Notes under the pieces: model-generated
What the model saw: the letters and a program-made list of their open reading frames with translations, nothing else
Databases searched by the model: none
What the model was told of the DNA's origin: nothing
NCBI GenBank assembly: GCA_003255065.1
Contig: QAOA01003166.1
Location: 36,992-100,991, forward strand
Length of the DNA stretch: 64,000 nucleotides
Source: Cercis canadensis
Lineage: Eukaryota > Streptophyta > Magnoliopsida > Fabales > Fabaceae
Direction of reading: 5' to 3'
Shown here: one piece after another, positions 36,960 through 48,249 of the stretch
Position numbering within the stretch: position 1 is the first letter of the stretch
How the letters are laid out: each line of letters opens with the position of its first letter
Position numbers and translations under genes: made by a program

Positions 36960-37629
36960 TGAGTCACGTTACTTACAAAGGAGGGTGGATCATCTTGTTT
37001 GCATCTCCTAAATAAATTAAATAATGAAAAATGTACCATTTATTTAAAAAGTTTGTGTATTTGGTAAATAGTTTTTCAAATTGCATTTTCTTAGTCAATT
37101 TGCCCAATATTTGAAACTTATAAGTTTTGTTTTATTTGGACTTCTTATGCATATGGGTAGTTAGTTATATTGATTAATTAGTACATGCCATTAATTTTTC
37201 TTTGTAGGTAATATTTCTTTTTTACATTGAAATGAGTAAATATTAGTGATTATATAAATCTGACTAATCACATTGGACTCGTACCTAGTATAGTTGGCCT
37301 TTCTCCCTTATTTAAATCCCTTTGAAGGAGCATAAAGCATATATAAAGCCAACAGAAAGAACAGCCAGTGCCATAAATATGCAAGCTCTGCTCAATTTTA
37401 GGGCCAAGAAAGAAAAAAAAAAGTATATCAATTTCACTTCACTCTTTTTTCCTTCTTTTTTTCTCCCCTGATATATTTATCCTTTCACTAAATTCTTATA
37501 AGTGAATTGATTTTACAAAACTAATGTACATGATTTACAACACTACAAAGTCTAATGTCACATCTTTGCAACATATCTCAAACTCTCATTTCTTCAGAAC
37601 CTGCCCTTCTCTACTCTCTCCTTCATTTT
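36960..37629. other. intergenic; promoter-like stretch near 37330-37380
   Basis: 'catatataaagccaacag' (TATA-like, ~37338) is followed ~40 bp later by an ATG with a 41-codon frame that I cannot relate to any protein. Otherwise there is nothing that I can support. Confidence 0.3.
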
Positions 37630-40600
37630 CTACCATTTATCTACACTGTCACCACTAACATAAACTACTCGGAAAATATCATACTTCATGTCAATAGAGA
37701 AACGTTCAAGATATGGCAGCATCGACTTCCTATGGTCTGATTTGATAATCCATGAATAACAAAATAGAAGAGACTTCCACACATGAAGGCATAAAACTCT
37801 TGGTTTGCTTTGGCCTTTCAAGCAAACGCCTGCACTTGTGCCTTCCATTTTCGCGAAACTTGACCTAAAAATCGCGAGGACGGCATAGCAGAAGTCATTA
37901 AGGTCACTATTAGTGGTGATTACTGAGTTCATGGATACTATGTCACCTGTAGAAAATTTTGCAGCAGAGGAACCATCTCTTGACTCTCCAGCATATGCCT
38001 CAACGAAGTTATGTTCAACTAAGACAGCCATGCTTGATATTTCAGTTAGCATTGATAGCTGAAAAAGGAAAATTGAAAAAAGAAAAAGAAAAACAGATAA
38101 GATAGCTGAAAAATACACCATCCGTTTGTGATCAATTAACTATCTTGTTAAAGTACATGCATGAAATCTGAGGCTCACATGTATGACTAGCTTTTTCTTT
38201 GTTCATTTCATGGTTCTAGTATAGATATCTGAATCAGATGGAGTAACTATCTTGTTAAAGTATTGCAAAGTCTATTTTATCCCTGGAGTGATAGTTGTGA
38301 AACTTACAAGGCTTTTTGTTAACTGTTCTTTCTCATCACTAGACTGCTTCTGCCATGTTCCACACCATATGATCTGATAACAGAAGAAAAATATTCAGCC
38401 CAATTTGTATATATGAAAGAAAAAAAGCAAAGCATGCGTATATGATATACTCAGTGAGAAAAAAAGTGTGTATCTATATACACAACATTTAACTGCACAC
38501 TTATACTCAAATATTGCACACCACATTAGTGTACAACTGAACTTTCTCCAGGAGATCACCCAAGAAAAAAAAAAAGAAACAGAAAAGAAAACTATTTGCT
38601 GTGGAAGTGACACTAACAAGGAGAGCAATTTGTTAACTGTTTTAGCAGAACAGAACAATCATTATGGTCTCAAGATTCAAGTAATTTGGTTACAAAGAAA
38701 ACTTGATCACCAAAATTAGTAGAAAGTTAGAAATCTGTGCTTCTATAGAAATTGATTATTACTGCTAAGCCACAAGTTATAAAACTGAGTAAATTGAAAA
38801 CAATTATAACAGATNGAACTCCCTAAAGATCACAATCACATTTTTAATTTATGAACTTCACAACAAATGTGAAACATGAATACAGACCATATGACCAGCT
38901 GTATTATTAATTTTGAGAAATGCATTGCACATTATTTATATTTGTGTGCACATTGGCTCACATTGCATAATTGGCACTATCTCATCTGTATAGAAGAGGT
39001 TTAGGAAGGTCCAATTAATTGCAGATTACATCAAGTGTACCAATATGAGATAGCGTAAGATTAACTAATGTATAGGTAACATTTTTTGGTTTTAATGGTA
39101 AGAATATTTTCGGGTCAACTTTTACATATTGAGACTAAATTTCTCTCCGAAAGATTTTAAGGGCATACCCTCCACATCAGCCTAGTGTAGATAGCACTAG
39201 AGTAGAGTGGACACTTCTCTCATGACTGTTAAATAAAATCATTCTCCACAAATAGCCAACTATACTTTGGCATGCCTCACATGGTTGCCATAAAGGCCAC
39301 TCAGACCCTATGAGACAAATCCTAGTCTTTTTGTGCACAATATTTTTCAACAAGTAACCCTACCTACACATCTCTATATTTTGCATTGTGCATAACTACA
39401 AAATTTGCTTCATCTAAAATCAAGGGTTTTGATTTAATGCTTTTCTATCAAACTCAAATGGAACCACTTACACAATTGTATACAATTGTAAATGTAATAG
39501 TTGTGTAATTAACATTATTATACTTGAAAATGTTAAAAAAAAAAAAAAAGATCAGAAGTTTGACCCTGTTTGACCTTAATTCTCACCCTTTTGTAAGCTC
39601 AGATCACTACATGCATGAAATCTGAGGCTCACATGTATGACTAGTTTTTTCTTTGTTCATTTCATGGTTCTAGTATAGATATCTGAATCATATGGAGTAA
39701 CTATCTTGTTAAAGTATTGCAAAGTCTATTTTATCCCTGGAGTGATAGTTGTGAAACTTACAAGGCTTTTTGTTAACTGTTCTTTCTCATCACTAGACTG
39801 CTTCTGCCATGTTCCACACCATATGATCTGATAACAGAAGAAAAATATTCAGCCCAATTTGTATATATGAAAGAAAAAAAGCAAAGCATGAGTATATGAT
39901 ATACTCAGTGAGAAAAAAAGTGTGTATCTATATACACAACATTTAACTGCACACTTAAACTCAAATATTGCACACCACATTAGTGTACAACTGAACTTTC
40001 TCCAGGAGATCACCCAAGAAAAAAAAAAAGAAACAGAAAAGNAAAAAAAAGAGACACAGAAAAGAAAACTATTTACTGTGGAAGTGACACTAACAAGGAG
40101 AGCAATTTGTTAACTGTTTTAGCAGAACAGAACAATCATTATGGTCTCAAGATTCAAGTAATTTGGTTACAAAGAAAACTTGATCACCAAAATTAGTAGA
40201 AACTTAGAAATCTGTGCTTCTAGTTATAGAAATTGATTATTACTGCTAAGCCACAAGTTATAAAACTGAGTAAATTGAAAACAATTATAACAGATAAAGT
40301 TAAATAGCTTTGAATAGGCACTTGAAGTTGTCATTCATTGAAAGATAGAAGCATAGAACATTATGAACTTGAATTCCCCAGGCCCAAGAGGAAAAAAAAA
40401 AATAAAATTTAACTTCTGGGTCCAATCTTTTAGAAGTTCACAACATAAAGTAAAGAAATGGGATCTGTCCACTATCAACAAAATTCAAGTAAATAGAAGC
40501 CCACATAGAGAGAAAGAGCATAAAAAACAAAGAAAAATTTACCATATTTCCATGGATGCTCCTAAATATTGAGCTTTGTACACAACCAAGACCCTCAGTG

Positions 40601-40656
40601 GATATGGAGAACAGCTTGAGTCCATGAACAAGATCATCAATGATTGCTATAGTTGC
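37630..40656 (-). CDS. 3' part of a multi-exon gene, tentatively MPS1/PRD2-like (meiotic)
   Basis: Three in-phase exons: A 40656-40543 (ATIAIIDDLVHGLKLFSIST), B 66 bp (IIWCGTWQKQSSDEKEQLTK) and C 38058-37630 (LSMLTEISSMAVLVEHNFVE, ending VYVSGDSVDKW). All borders have AG/GT sites and are phase 0, giving 202 aa without a stop. Exon B is present twice (39827-39762 and 38373-38308) because of a ~660-bp duplication at a single N. Only one is expected in the real gene. The domain style recalls plant MULTIPOLAR SPINDLE 1/PRD2, which is needed for meiotic double-strand breaks, but I recognise this only loosely. No 5' exons are visible before ~41 kb, so the gene is 5'-incomplete, truncated or a relic. 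Confidence 0.6.
38155..40296. repeat. ~660-bp direct duplication (38155-38814 and 39609-40296) around a single N
   Basis: The two copies are nearly identical over introns and exon B of the minus-strand gene. The first ends exactly at the N at 38815. About 790 bp of unrelated sequence (38816-39608) separates it from the second. A further small N-linked duplication lies at 40042. A contig overlap that was not collapsed is the simplest explanation. If real, the gene would carry two copies of a 22-codon exon. Confidence 0.88.
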
Positions 40657-41159
40657 CTTGAAGACAAAAAAGTTTATATCCAAATTTTTGTTGTTAAATG
40701 GCACAGAGTATGCCATCATCTAGTTCTTCCTTTTCTGTATATTCTTCTTCTTCTTGAGCTCAGCTCAGCTCTTCTCTTCTCTTATCTTTTCTTCTCTTCT
40801 CTACTACTATCTGATTTTCTCTTAAATATATGAAATAGAGAAAGGAGTCAAAGAAAAAGCGTATACTCGAAGTTTCCAACACTCTAAGGTTGCTTTCTAG
40901 AAACGTTCCAAATCTTGAATTTGGGCAGAGGAATTCAATTGGTCATTGTATTTTGCTTAAGTGGTCTTCTACTGTTTCTAATAAACAACCAGAATAAAAA
41001 GACGACGAAGACTTGGAAAATGATGGTCACGTGTATTGATTATTGACTCATTCAACAATCAAGATAAAAGCTTTTCCAAAGAAATTTCGTTTTGCTGAAA
41101 ATTGTTTCTTTTTTATTTTTCCCTTGGACAAATACAACCTTCCTTTGAGTTTTGACCCA
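40657..41159. other. upstream of the partial minus-strand gene
   Basis: TC-rich block at 40735-40800 ('gagctcagctcagctcttctc' and following), 5'-UTR-like if read on the plus strand. No coding exon recognised. Confidence 0.4.
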
Positions 41160-41164
41160 TTCAG

Positions 41165-41345
41165 GGTCTATATTTTCTTTTTAGTTTTTTATTGGTGTTC
41201 GAGCTTTGCTCGACTAATCTGGTTTCGAACTGGAAAGGATCACAAGGGCGGCAAAAATCTCTCAATAGATACAGTTACATACTTAAGGGCTCGAATCCAA
41301 GACTTTTGGTTAAGCTAAAATATTCCATTACCAAGTGATCTACAC
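41165..41345 (-). repeat. SINE, tRNA-derived
   Basis: Minus strand: 'aacaagcgtgtagatcactt', 'ggtaatggaatat' (A-box region), 'ttggattcgagcccttaag' (B box GGATTCGAGCCC), then 'ttttgccgcccttgtgatcc', 'gttcgaaaccagattagtcg'. This is a classical plant SINE layout and is related to 27615-27785. Confidence 0.65.
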
Positions 41346-43600
41346 GCTTGTTAGTCATTTAGGGTCTATATGATTCTATGCACATTAGTTTACAATTTTA
41401 GAGGTTTTGTTGAGGTGTGATATTTTATTTTTGGTCACGTGAGGTTATGAAGGCTCAAACCCTTAATCACTTTTTGTAAATTATTTATTTATTTATTTAT
41501 TTTACTTTAATACATACTAGGTTGCATTTATAATTCTTGCTTACATAATTGTATAATTTTTTTTCCAGAAAATTATTTATAAAAGTGTAATCTTTTCTAA
41601 AAGTTACAGTATATTGTTACACAATTGTTTTTCTTTTAAATGACTGATATGTACATTTATTTTGTAAGAAAAATTATCGATAAGGGTTAGCTCAATTAAT
41701 AAGTTTTAGTTACGTGGACAAAAAAGTCTTTAGTTCAAATTTTGTCGGTGATCCTTTGTTGGTAGGTATTAACTAAATGTGTCTTGCCTTAGAATTAGAG
41801 CAATATATCTGCCACCTAAATTTTTATTACCATCTTCATTTTGTAAAAAGGTTATACAACTTTGTAAGAATTTTAGAACATTTTGTTAAAAAAAAAAAGA
41901 AAGTGTCATTGAAATACAAAACACATCATAATGAAAGAAATGTCACTCATCATACACCAAAAGTCTAAACAACTCCATACACTTTGGGCTCCAATTCAAA
42001 TATGGGTAAGAAAAAAAAATTGATAGGGTTCAATTAAAACTATAAGGTATAAATTAAATTGAGGCCCATAATATTTAAAATAGTATAAATTTAAAATGTA
42101 TAAATAACATTTTTTTCTTTATTTATAATTGATATCTAAAATTAGTTATTTCACATAAAAAATTATTTTATCTCTTTGACCAAATGAAAATTTGGTCCTA
42201 GCTCAAAAAGCACTCCCAAGTTCAAATTAAAAAAAGAAAAAGAAAGAAGAATCACTTCCAAGTTCCAAGTTTGCAGTCAAAATGATATTGAATAGTAAAT
42301 GGAAAGCACATCTAGCACGCCACAAGTGGTCTTCATGAAGACCCTAGGACAATTTTCTTACTCAAACGATTACATCCATACAATTTTATTAGGTTAATTG
42401 TTATTACTAAATTGCCTCAACATATTTCCTTGAAGTTTAACAGATGAGACTTGATTATATTGAAAAGATATGTTCATGCCTTCAAATACAAGAGTAACTA
42501 TGTTGTGTAAATATATATAATGAAGGGAGAATTATCAAAATAGAAAGTTAAGGAGAATCTCTTTCAAAAACACAAAAATTATCACTGAAAACACACACTA
42601 GCTATTGATTATCATGTTATTAATTTTTGTTTTTGATACACAAAATATGACATCAAATTGTTTCTATTATACTATATGTTCACTAAATTTATACATCAAA
42701 ATTATAAAGCTCGTTAATAATATGGATATTTTATATCATTTTTCGATTGCTTTGACTATGATTTAACAATTAATTTAATATATTAAATTAAGTTGTAACA
42801 TTTTTTAAGTTTAAATGTTTGAAAAATAGAGAGGAAGATCATGTATATTATAAACAAATAAAAAGGAGAGAAAAATATTTTACTCGAAAAAATAACATAG
42901 GGCAGCCCAACCCCCTCATCCTTTTGCCGCATATTTGTCTAATTAGGTGAGTGTAATATTGCGATGAGGAAGACTAAATAGTTTGTCCTCAAAATTTGTG
43001 AGTTCTGTGTTTGAATCTAAAATCATAGCTAAAAATATATATAAAAAAAAAATATTGTGATGAGTAATGTTATTTGCCTCTATAAATTTTAAAAAATTTA
43101 GATGAAGAAATAGCTGATCTATATATGAGGCATGTTAGATGAAGCAATAATATGAGAATAAAAATAAAACCCTACTTATTTTGATAATGATTTCGAAGTG
43201 AAATTTAAGTTTTACTTGTCTTCTTGAGCTACGTATTGATTCATTATTAAATTCATTAAAGTTTATAAGGCAAATAGCTTTACTCTATTCAGCTATGTTT
43301 ATAGATTTTTTTTTTTTTTTCCTTTTTGGTAAATTAACTCGAGTATTTTTTTTTTTTAAAAAATTCAACTTAGTTCTCAAACTCAAATCCCACACTAAAT
43401 CACTAGGTTTGAAAAACATTTAAATGTTAATTTCTAGACCAAATCTATTTGAAATATCATTACACAGGTGAAAATATGCTTTTAAATAATGATGGTAGAA
43501 AACATTTCATATACTAGTCATAATCACATTTCTCTTTTTAATGGCTTAATTGCAGTTTTTGTCCTCCTATTTTGGTAAAATAAACAATTTGGTCATTCTN
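41346..43600. other. AT-rich intergenic, no gene seen
   Basis: A SINE-head-like stretch is at 41681-41765 ('taagggttagctcaattaat', 'ttcaaattttgtcgg') and another at 42960-43030 ('gtgagttctgtgtttgaatc'). No coding frame is supported. An N at 43600 sits in a short duplication of 'ttgatattatactcat'. Confidence 0.5.
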
Positions 43601-43745
43601 TATTTGATATTATACTCATTATCAAAAAAAAAAAAAAATTGATATTATACTCATAGCTTACGTGGCATGAAAATGACTGCACAATAAACACCTCCGTAAT
43701 GGCTTATATTTTTCAAAAAGTGAAAGAGGAAGAGAGTTAGCTTAC

Positions 43746-44549
43746 GTCTGCAGACTTGCCTGCATATAGGTTTGTCACAGTCAATTTGGCAAACCTTAGC
43801 CTTAGGATCTGTTGATACACTGCTTGGGCATTCATATATGTTAGAAAAACGATAATGGAGACTAACTAGGTTGGCTTTGAGGCGTGAACAATTACACTGT
43901 CTTGAGTGTAATATTGCTTCTCTATAAAAGCAAGTTACCCCAGGATACAACAAAGCCCTCAAAAACTCTCAATGGAAAAGTGAATTCTAATGCATTAGGG
44001 TGTTCCCTTTTATAGAGTTGAAAAGACACGAATGAACAAATATAATTGGTCAAAAATTAACAGACATAATTGTCTATTCGGAATAGACACAATTGTCTGT
44101 TCGGAATAGTCACAACAGTCTGTTCAAAACAGACACAATTGTCTATTCGAGTTTATTCATCTGAACCTGTTAATTTAATTAACTACCATCCGAATCGGGT
44201 CAAATCGACCCGACCCGGTCCGGTCCAGATATTTAAAACCAATATTAAAATATTTGTCAAATCGATCAAGGCCCAAGTGCCAATCAAAGACCATTAATGG
44301 ACTTTGTCTTGCTAGGCTGTTTGGGCTTGTCTAATGGGCTTGTGCCCATTTAACTAAAGTTACTTTATAACTTTAGTTTGCATTTATAAAGTCTTTTACA
44401 TACTCTAAGTTAACCAATGTGGGACTTGGTTAACTATTAATATATTTACAAACTATTTCAACAATATAGGCATTTGATTTCCCTTCCATAGCATCTAGTT
44501 CCTCGGGTGCCACAGTAGAGTGAATAATATACTTTTGCTTGGACCAAAC
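43746..44549 (-). pseudogene. exon of an unidentified gene interrupted by a solo LTR
   Basis: On the minus strand an acceptor (TTTGTTTCAG, border at 44549) opens a frame VWSKQKYIIHSTVAPEELDA and onward that runs into the LTR at 44463. Beyond the LTR the same frame resumes (MNAQAVYQQILRLRFAKLTV) and reaches a canonical donor GTAAGC at 43745. Leaving out the LTR and one 5-bp target copy gives exactly 58 codons (174 bp), phase 0 at both ends and without a stop. That is strong evidence for a former exon. I do not recognise the protein. In its present state the exon is split by 630 bp. Confidence 0.65.
43839..44463 (-). mobile_element. solo LTR, 625 bp, perfect 5-bp target duplication
   Basis: The minus strand begins TGTTGAAATAGTTTG and ends CGTTTTTCTAACA. 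ATATA is present on both sides (43834-43838 and 44464-44468). A TATA-like 'ctctataaaagggaac' is near 44010, plus a 'tctattcggaatagacac' direct-repeat cluster at ~44070-44150 (tandem ~20-bp words). No internal region remains, as expected after LTR-LTR recombination. Superfamily is not assigned. Confidence 0.9.
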
Positions 44550-44754
44550 CTGAAACAAAGACTAGCAAGATGGAACTGCTTTTAGTGATCTACATACTCT
44601 ATGTATTCTCTCTGTTTGTCAAATATTTGATCAGCAAACAAGGAGACTCAGATTCAATTGATGCAACAAAGATGAATTATTGGGTGGATCGGGTCCACTC
44701 CCCTTCTTCTCATAAGAGATGTAGGGCCTATTTGTAGGTCCATAAGCACACAAG

Positions 44755-45330
44755 TCCACACAAGAATTTCTGCATAAAACCAGGCTTTCTTAACAATTTC
44801 AACAACTCGTCCAATAATCTATATAATTATAAAGTGCAATGTCTATTATACATCATCTAGATATAAATAAGTAATTTCATTGATAGGAATTAGGAATTAC
44901 ATATTAATTTCATTATTTATGTGTATATCCACACGTAAGGTGAGCAGTCTTTTTTTAGTAGACAATTTGTATAAGTATCACTGTAAATTTTCGTTGAAAC
45001 TTGTGACATGACCTAACCTGACCTTAGAATAGAGTAGCCTCCCACACCTTAAATTTTTTTGTGTGAAAAAGACAAAAACATGTAAGTACTATTTTATGTT
45101 AAAATAGGTAAGGATGTCCCCTATTTGCAACCCCGGATTTGTCACTGCTTACGTCAACACAAGATTTTCTGCCTAAAACAAGGCTTTCTTCAGAATTTCT
45201 ACAACCCCTCGGATTTCGTTTGATTTGGCATGGACCAATCGATAGAGAATGGTTTGCATAAAGAGCCTGAAGTGGTCCATAGCCATGGCTTGCCATGCAT
45301 CGGAGGGTATCGGGCATCAAATTGCACAAT
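44755..45330 (-). pseudogene. duplicated, decayed gene fragments
   Basis: Two related minus-strand segments lie at ~44755-44930 and 45155-45405. The better one (45310-45160) reads SDAWQAMAMDHFRLFMQTIL and onward to VVEILKKALF and then a stop. The other has VEIVKKAWFYAEILVWT at the matching place. They probably derive from the same gene as the exon at 43746-44549. The family is unknown to me. Confidence 0.4.
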
Positions 45331-45405
45331 TCTACAATTTGATCTCTAGGTATAATTATTCAACTAGTTAAACTATATAAATTGCAATGTCCATCATATG
45401 TAATC

Positions 45406-45928
45406 TTTTTTTGGTTACAAGAGAGAAAAAAACAGAAGAAGCTACAACCTAAGGAAAAACTACACCCAAATGATCTGCCAAAAGAGTCAACGAGAGATCT
45501 GAAGGTGAGTTCTCATAGACTACTCAACCATCATTCCCTCTAGCTCCTAATTTTGCCATAAAGTTTGCTCCTTGGTTTGCCTCTATCAGAACATGAGACA
45601 CAAACACCAACAACCAATCTCGCTTGAGAAGGCTTCGAATATCACTAATAATACTCCCATAGCTATGGTATCTAATATCAACAGTGTTTATTAGATTAAT
45701 AGCTTCTTGTGAATCTGTTTCGCAAATAAGCTGCAAAATACCTTTTTCCGAACAAAAATTAAGCCCCTTCCTTATACGTCATCTAAATACACAAGCATAC
45801 ACAATAGAATTGATCTCGAATTCTAGATTTAGGTCTCAAAAAAGTTGAGATACGAGATTCGAATCTCCATTCTATTATATCCTTGGCCAAAAAATCTAGT
45901 CTTATTTATTTATTAAAAAAAAAAAAGA
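45406..45928 (-). mobile_element. LINE fragment with RNase H-like (RVT_3) domain
   Basis: The minus strand encodes GLNFCSEKGILQLICETDSQ, then EAINLINTVDIRYHSYGSII, then DIRSLLKRDW and EANQGANFMAKLGA (45524-45790). This is the RNase H-like domain at the end of plant non-LTR retrotransposons. Catalytic-type D and E residues are visible in ETDSQEA. A T run at 45406-45412 would be the poly-A tail. It is flanked by an imperfect ~13-bp duplication (ATCATATGTAATC at 45393-45405, ATCATACATCATC at 45929-45941). 5'-truncated, as usual for LINEs. Confidence 0.75.
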
Positions 45929-45941
45929 ATCATACATCATC

Positions 45942-47005
45942 TAAATACAAATAAGTAACTCCATTGGTAGAACCTACATATGAAATTATGAATTTCACTA
46001 TTGTCACCATTAATCACAACAAAGTTCAACCTTTTTATTTTTAAAAAGGCAAGTAGAACTTGGCTTCTTTGATTTTGCAGAACCCATGCCTCACCGTCAA
46101 CAAACTGCAGGTGGTGCCAACCCCCTTTCTTCCGTTTCTTTGTATTATTGGATTACAAGGGCAGCCATCCCTCTAATTAATGACAGTCTGTTGCAAATTC
46201 ATGCTCCTATTGCTGAATTAGATGCTTCTGTGAAGATGAGATCAAAGAGGACACAAACAAGTTAGAAAATAACTATGAACAAACACCAAAGATAGATGTA
46301 TGGTGGCATTGGCAAATTACCAACAATGACTATACAATCAACTATGGGCCGAGTATTGAGTACAGATGATTGAAACAAAGGCAGTGTCATCGCCGTCTTC
46401 TACGACGGCGAGCTGGCCGGCGAGGAAAGGGAAGAAGGAAAGAGTGGTGGAGAGAGAGTGTTACAGGTGTAGGATTAATGTGTCTTTTGCTTTTGGATTG
46501 TGAAAAAGAAGCCCTTTTTGGATGGGTTCAAGTGGGACGAGCTGGAGTTCCCATGGAGTTAACTCAATTTTGTGAGTTAAATCACCACTGTGACTCGTTG
46601 CTTGGATTGTACTCGTTCAGATAACTCGGATGCCTGCCATTGCCATGGCAAAAGCCCTAACAAACAAAAAACTACACTAACATTGACATATACAACATCA
46701 CTCTAGGTATTGCAACCCTAGCAGCATCATCACCATTCACCAAGCACAGCCCCAATTATTGCCACTCTGCAATAATTGAAGCTCAATTAAAGAAGAAAAA
46801 AAAAAATCAGCAAAAGAACGAACTTATATAATGATAAAGAAACTCAAAAATTATGTTAAAGAACCAACTCTTCAAAATGAAAAAAAAATTATTTATATCC
46901 AATAACAGAAACACTATAAACAATAGCACTTAATTGGACATGATATTGGCATAGTGAGAAAAGAATTCGTCTTAGTGGACCACACCTATGAGTATTACGG
47001 ATTAT
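45942..47005. other. intergenic, no confident gene
   Basis: An Arg-rich 84-codon frame at 46370-46624 is in GC-richer sequence ('cgacggcgagctggccggcg') but matches nothing that I know. On the minus strand this stretch resembles a 5' UTR or first-exon region, possibly the lost start of the broken gene at 43.7-45.3 kb. Not called as a gene. Confidence 0.4.
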
Positions 47006-47796
47006 GGGATTGGGATTTAGACATGTTGCTATTTAACATGACAATCTCATGTTAATTAAATCTTGACTGTTGATCTCATTAAAAATATTTCTATAGCATA
47101 GATGATACTATGTCACAATTCTCATAAAAAAAAAAAAATTTCTCCCTCCTTTCTCCTTTCTCTCCCCGGCATATTTGTCTTGCTCTTTCACCTTTTCTAC
47201 GAATTCTTCATCTCAAATTTTTTTCTTCATCATCGAGCATCATCATCCATTAATTTATCCTCTTGCAGCTTTTCATTCATGTATTGTTTCTTCTTCTTAT
47301 GAACTCATCGTCTTATTTCGATTCCCACGAGCGTTCTGTCTAACTTGCAATGTTTTCTTAAAAGTTGAAACCCACCTGAAGTTGATCAATTAGTTAAGCT
47401 TTAATACTACTCTTCTCCTTCCTTCTCTCCATTTCTTTAAAACCCGAAGCAAGTGAGGCCCAAATTGGACAAAAGAGTAGTATGGTCCTATTCTCATTGC
47501 TGTTTGGGAAGCTCTAGATTTAGTTTTGGTAGGGGTGTTCAACAAACTTAATCTTTTTACTCCCTATGTTTATCAAATTTTGAGACGAAGAATCCATGGA
47601 AAAGGTAAAAAGGTGAAGGGGAAGACCATTGCGTGTTGGAGAGAAAGAGGAAAAGAGGGAAAAAAAAAATTCGGATGGAAATAGTGACATGACATTATCT
47701 ATGCCGTTGAAATCTTTTTTAATGAAGATGAACAGTCAAAATTTAACTAACATGACATTGTCATATTAATGAGCAACATGATTAGATCTAGATCCC
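47006..47796. mobile_element. long-TIR non-autonomous element, 791 bp
   Basis: The left end 'gggatttagacatgttgcta', 'tttaacatgacaatctcatg', 'ttaattaaatcttgactgtt' is the inverted counterpart of the right end 'aacagtcaaaatttaactaa', 'catgacattgtcatattaat', 'gagcaacatgattagatcta', 'gatccc', giving TIRs of ~130 bp. The termini resemble the foldback MITEs at 29675 and 34042. Flanks GGATTAT/GGATGAT may be a worn target duplication. The ~500-bp interior is pyrimidine-rich and has only short frames (47102-47393), possibly captured host sequence. Confidence 0.75.
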
Positions 47797-47854
47797 GGAT
47801 GATGATAATTAGGATTTTATTATGTTAACTAACATCATTTAAGGATAAGTGACA

Positions 47855-48051
47855 TTTGAGTTAAATATCTTTTTTGTCCTTAAATTATTTTTTAAATATC
47901 ACTTTAGTTATTGATTTATTTTTAGTGTCACTTTAATCCTCGAATAATTACTCTGTCTGTCAAATCATTTAGTAATAATTTTTGGTGTTATGGAAGACTA
48001 ATTTGATGGATAATGTGATTATTCGAAGATTAAACTGATACAAAAAATAAA
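47855..48051. mobile_element. MITE with long inverted repeats (copy 2, cut by N)
   Basis: 'gagttaaatatcttttttgt', 'cactttagttattgatttat', 'gtcactttaatcctcgaata' and the matching right arm 'gattattcgaagattaaact' follow 32248-32480 closely, but the copy stops at the N at 48052. Confidence 0.75.
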
Positions 48052-48052
48052 N

Positions 48053-48249
48053 GAGTAAATTTTTGAATTCCCTTGAGAAAGCAACTAGGAATTATGAATT
48101 GCAAGTTGTCATTATGAGTTAATTTGAGTTTAAACTTGAGATTTTTGGAAGTAATATTGAGTTGTTTTTATTTTGCTTTTTGTTTTTCTGGTCAGTGTTT
48201 TTTTTAGTTTTCTTTTGCTAGAGGACTAGCAAAAACCTAAGTTTGGGGG
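48053..48249 (+). mobile_element. 3' terminal piece of an Athila-like gypsy element with polypurine tract
   Basis: Non-coding, ending 'gctagaggactagcaaaaac' and the purine tract AAGTTTGGGGG (48239-48249) directly before the LTR. The same arrangement ('gctcgaggactagcaagtat' plus AAGTTTGGGGG) precedes the second LTR at 62286. So an element body once lay to the left, but the join at N 48052 removes it. Confidence 0.7.

Noticed and set aside
46370..46624. 84-codon Arg-rich frame near GC-richer sequence
   Set aside because: No homologue recalled. The opposite strand looks more like a 5' UTR or first exon of the decayed gene, but neither could be confirmed.
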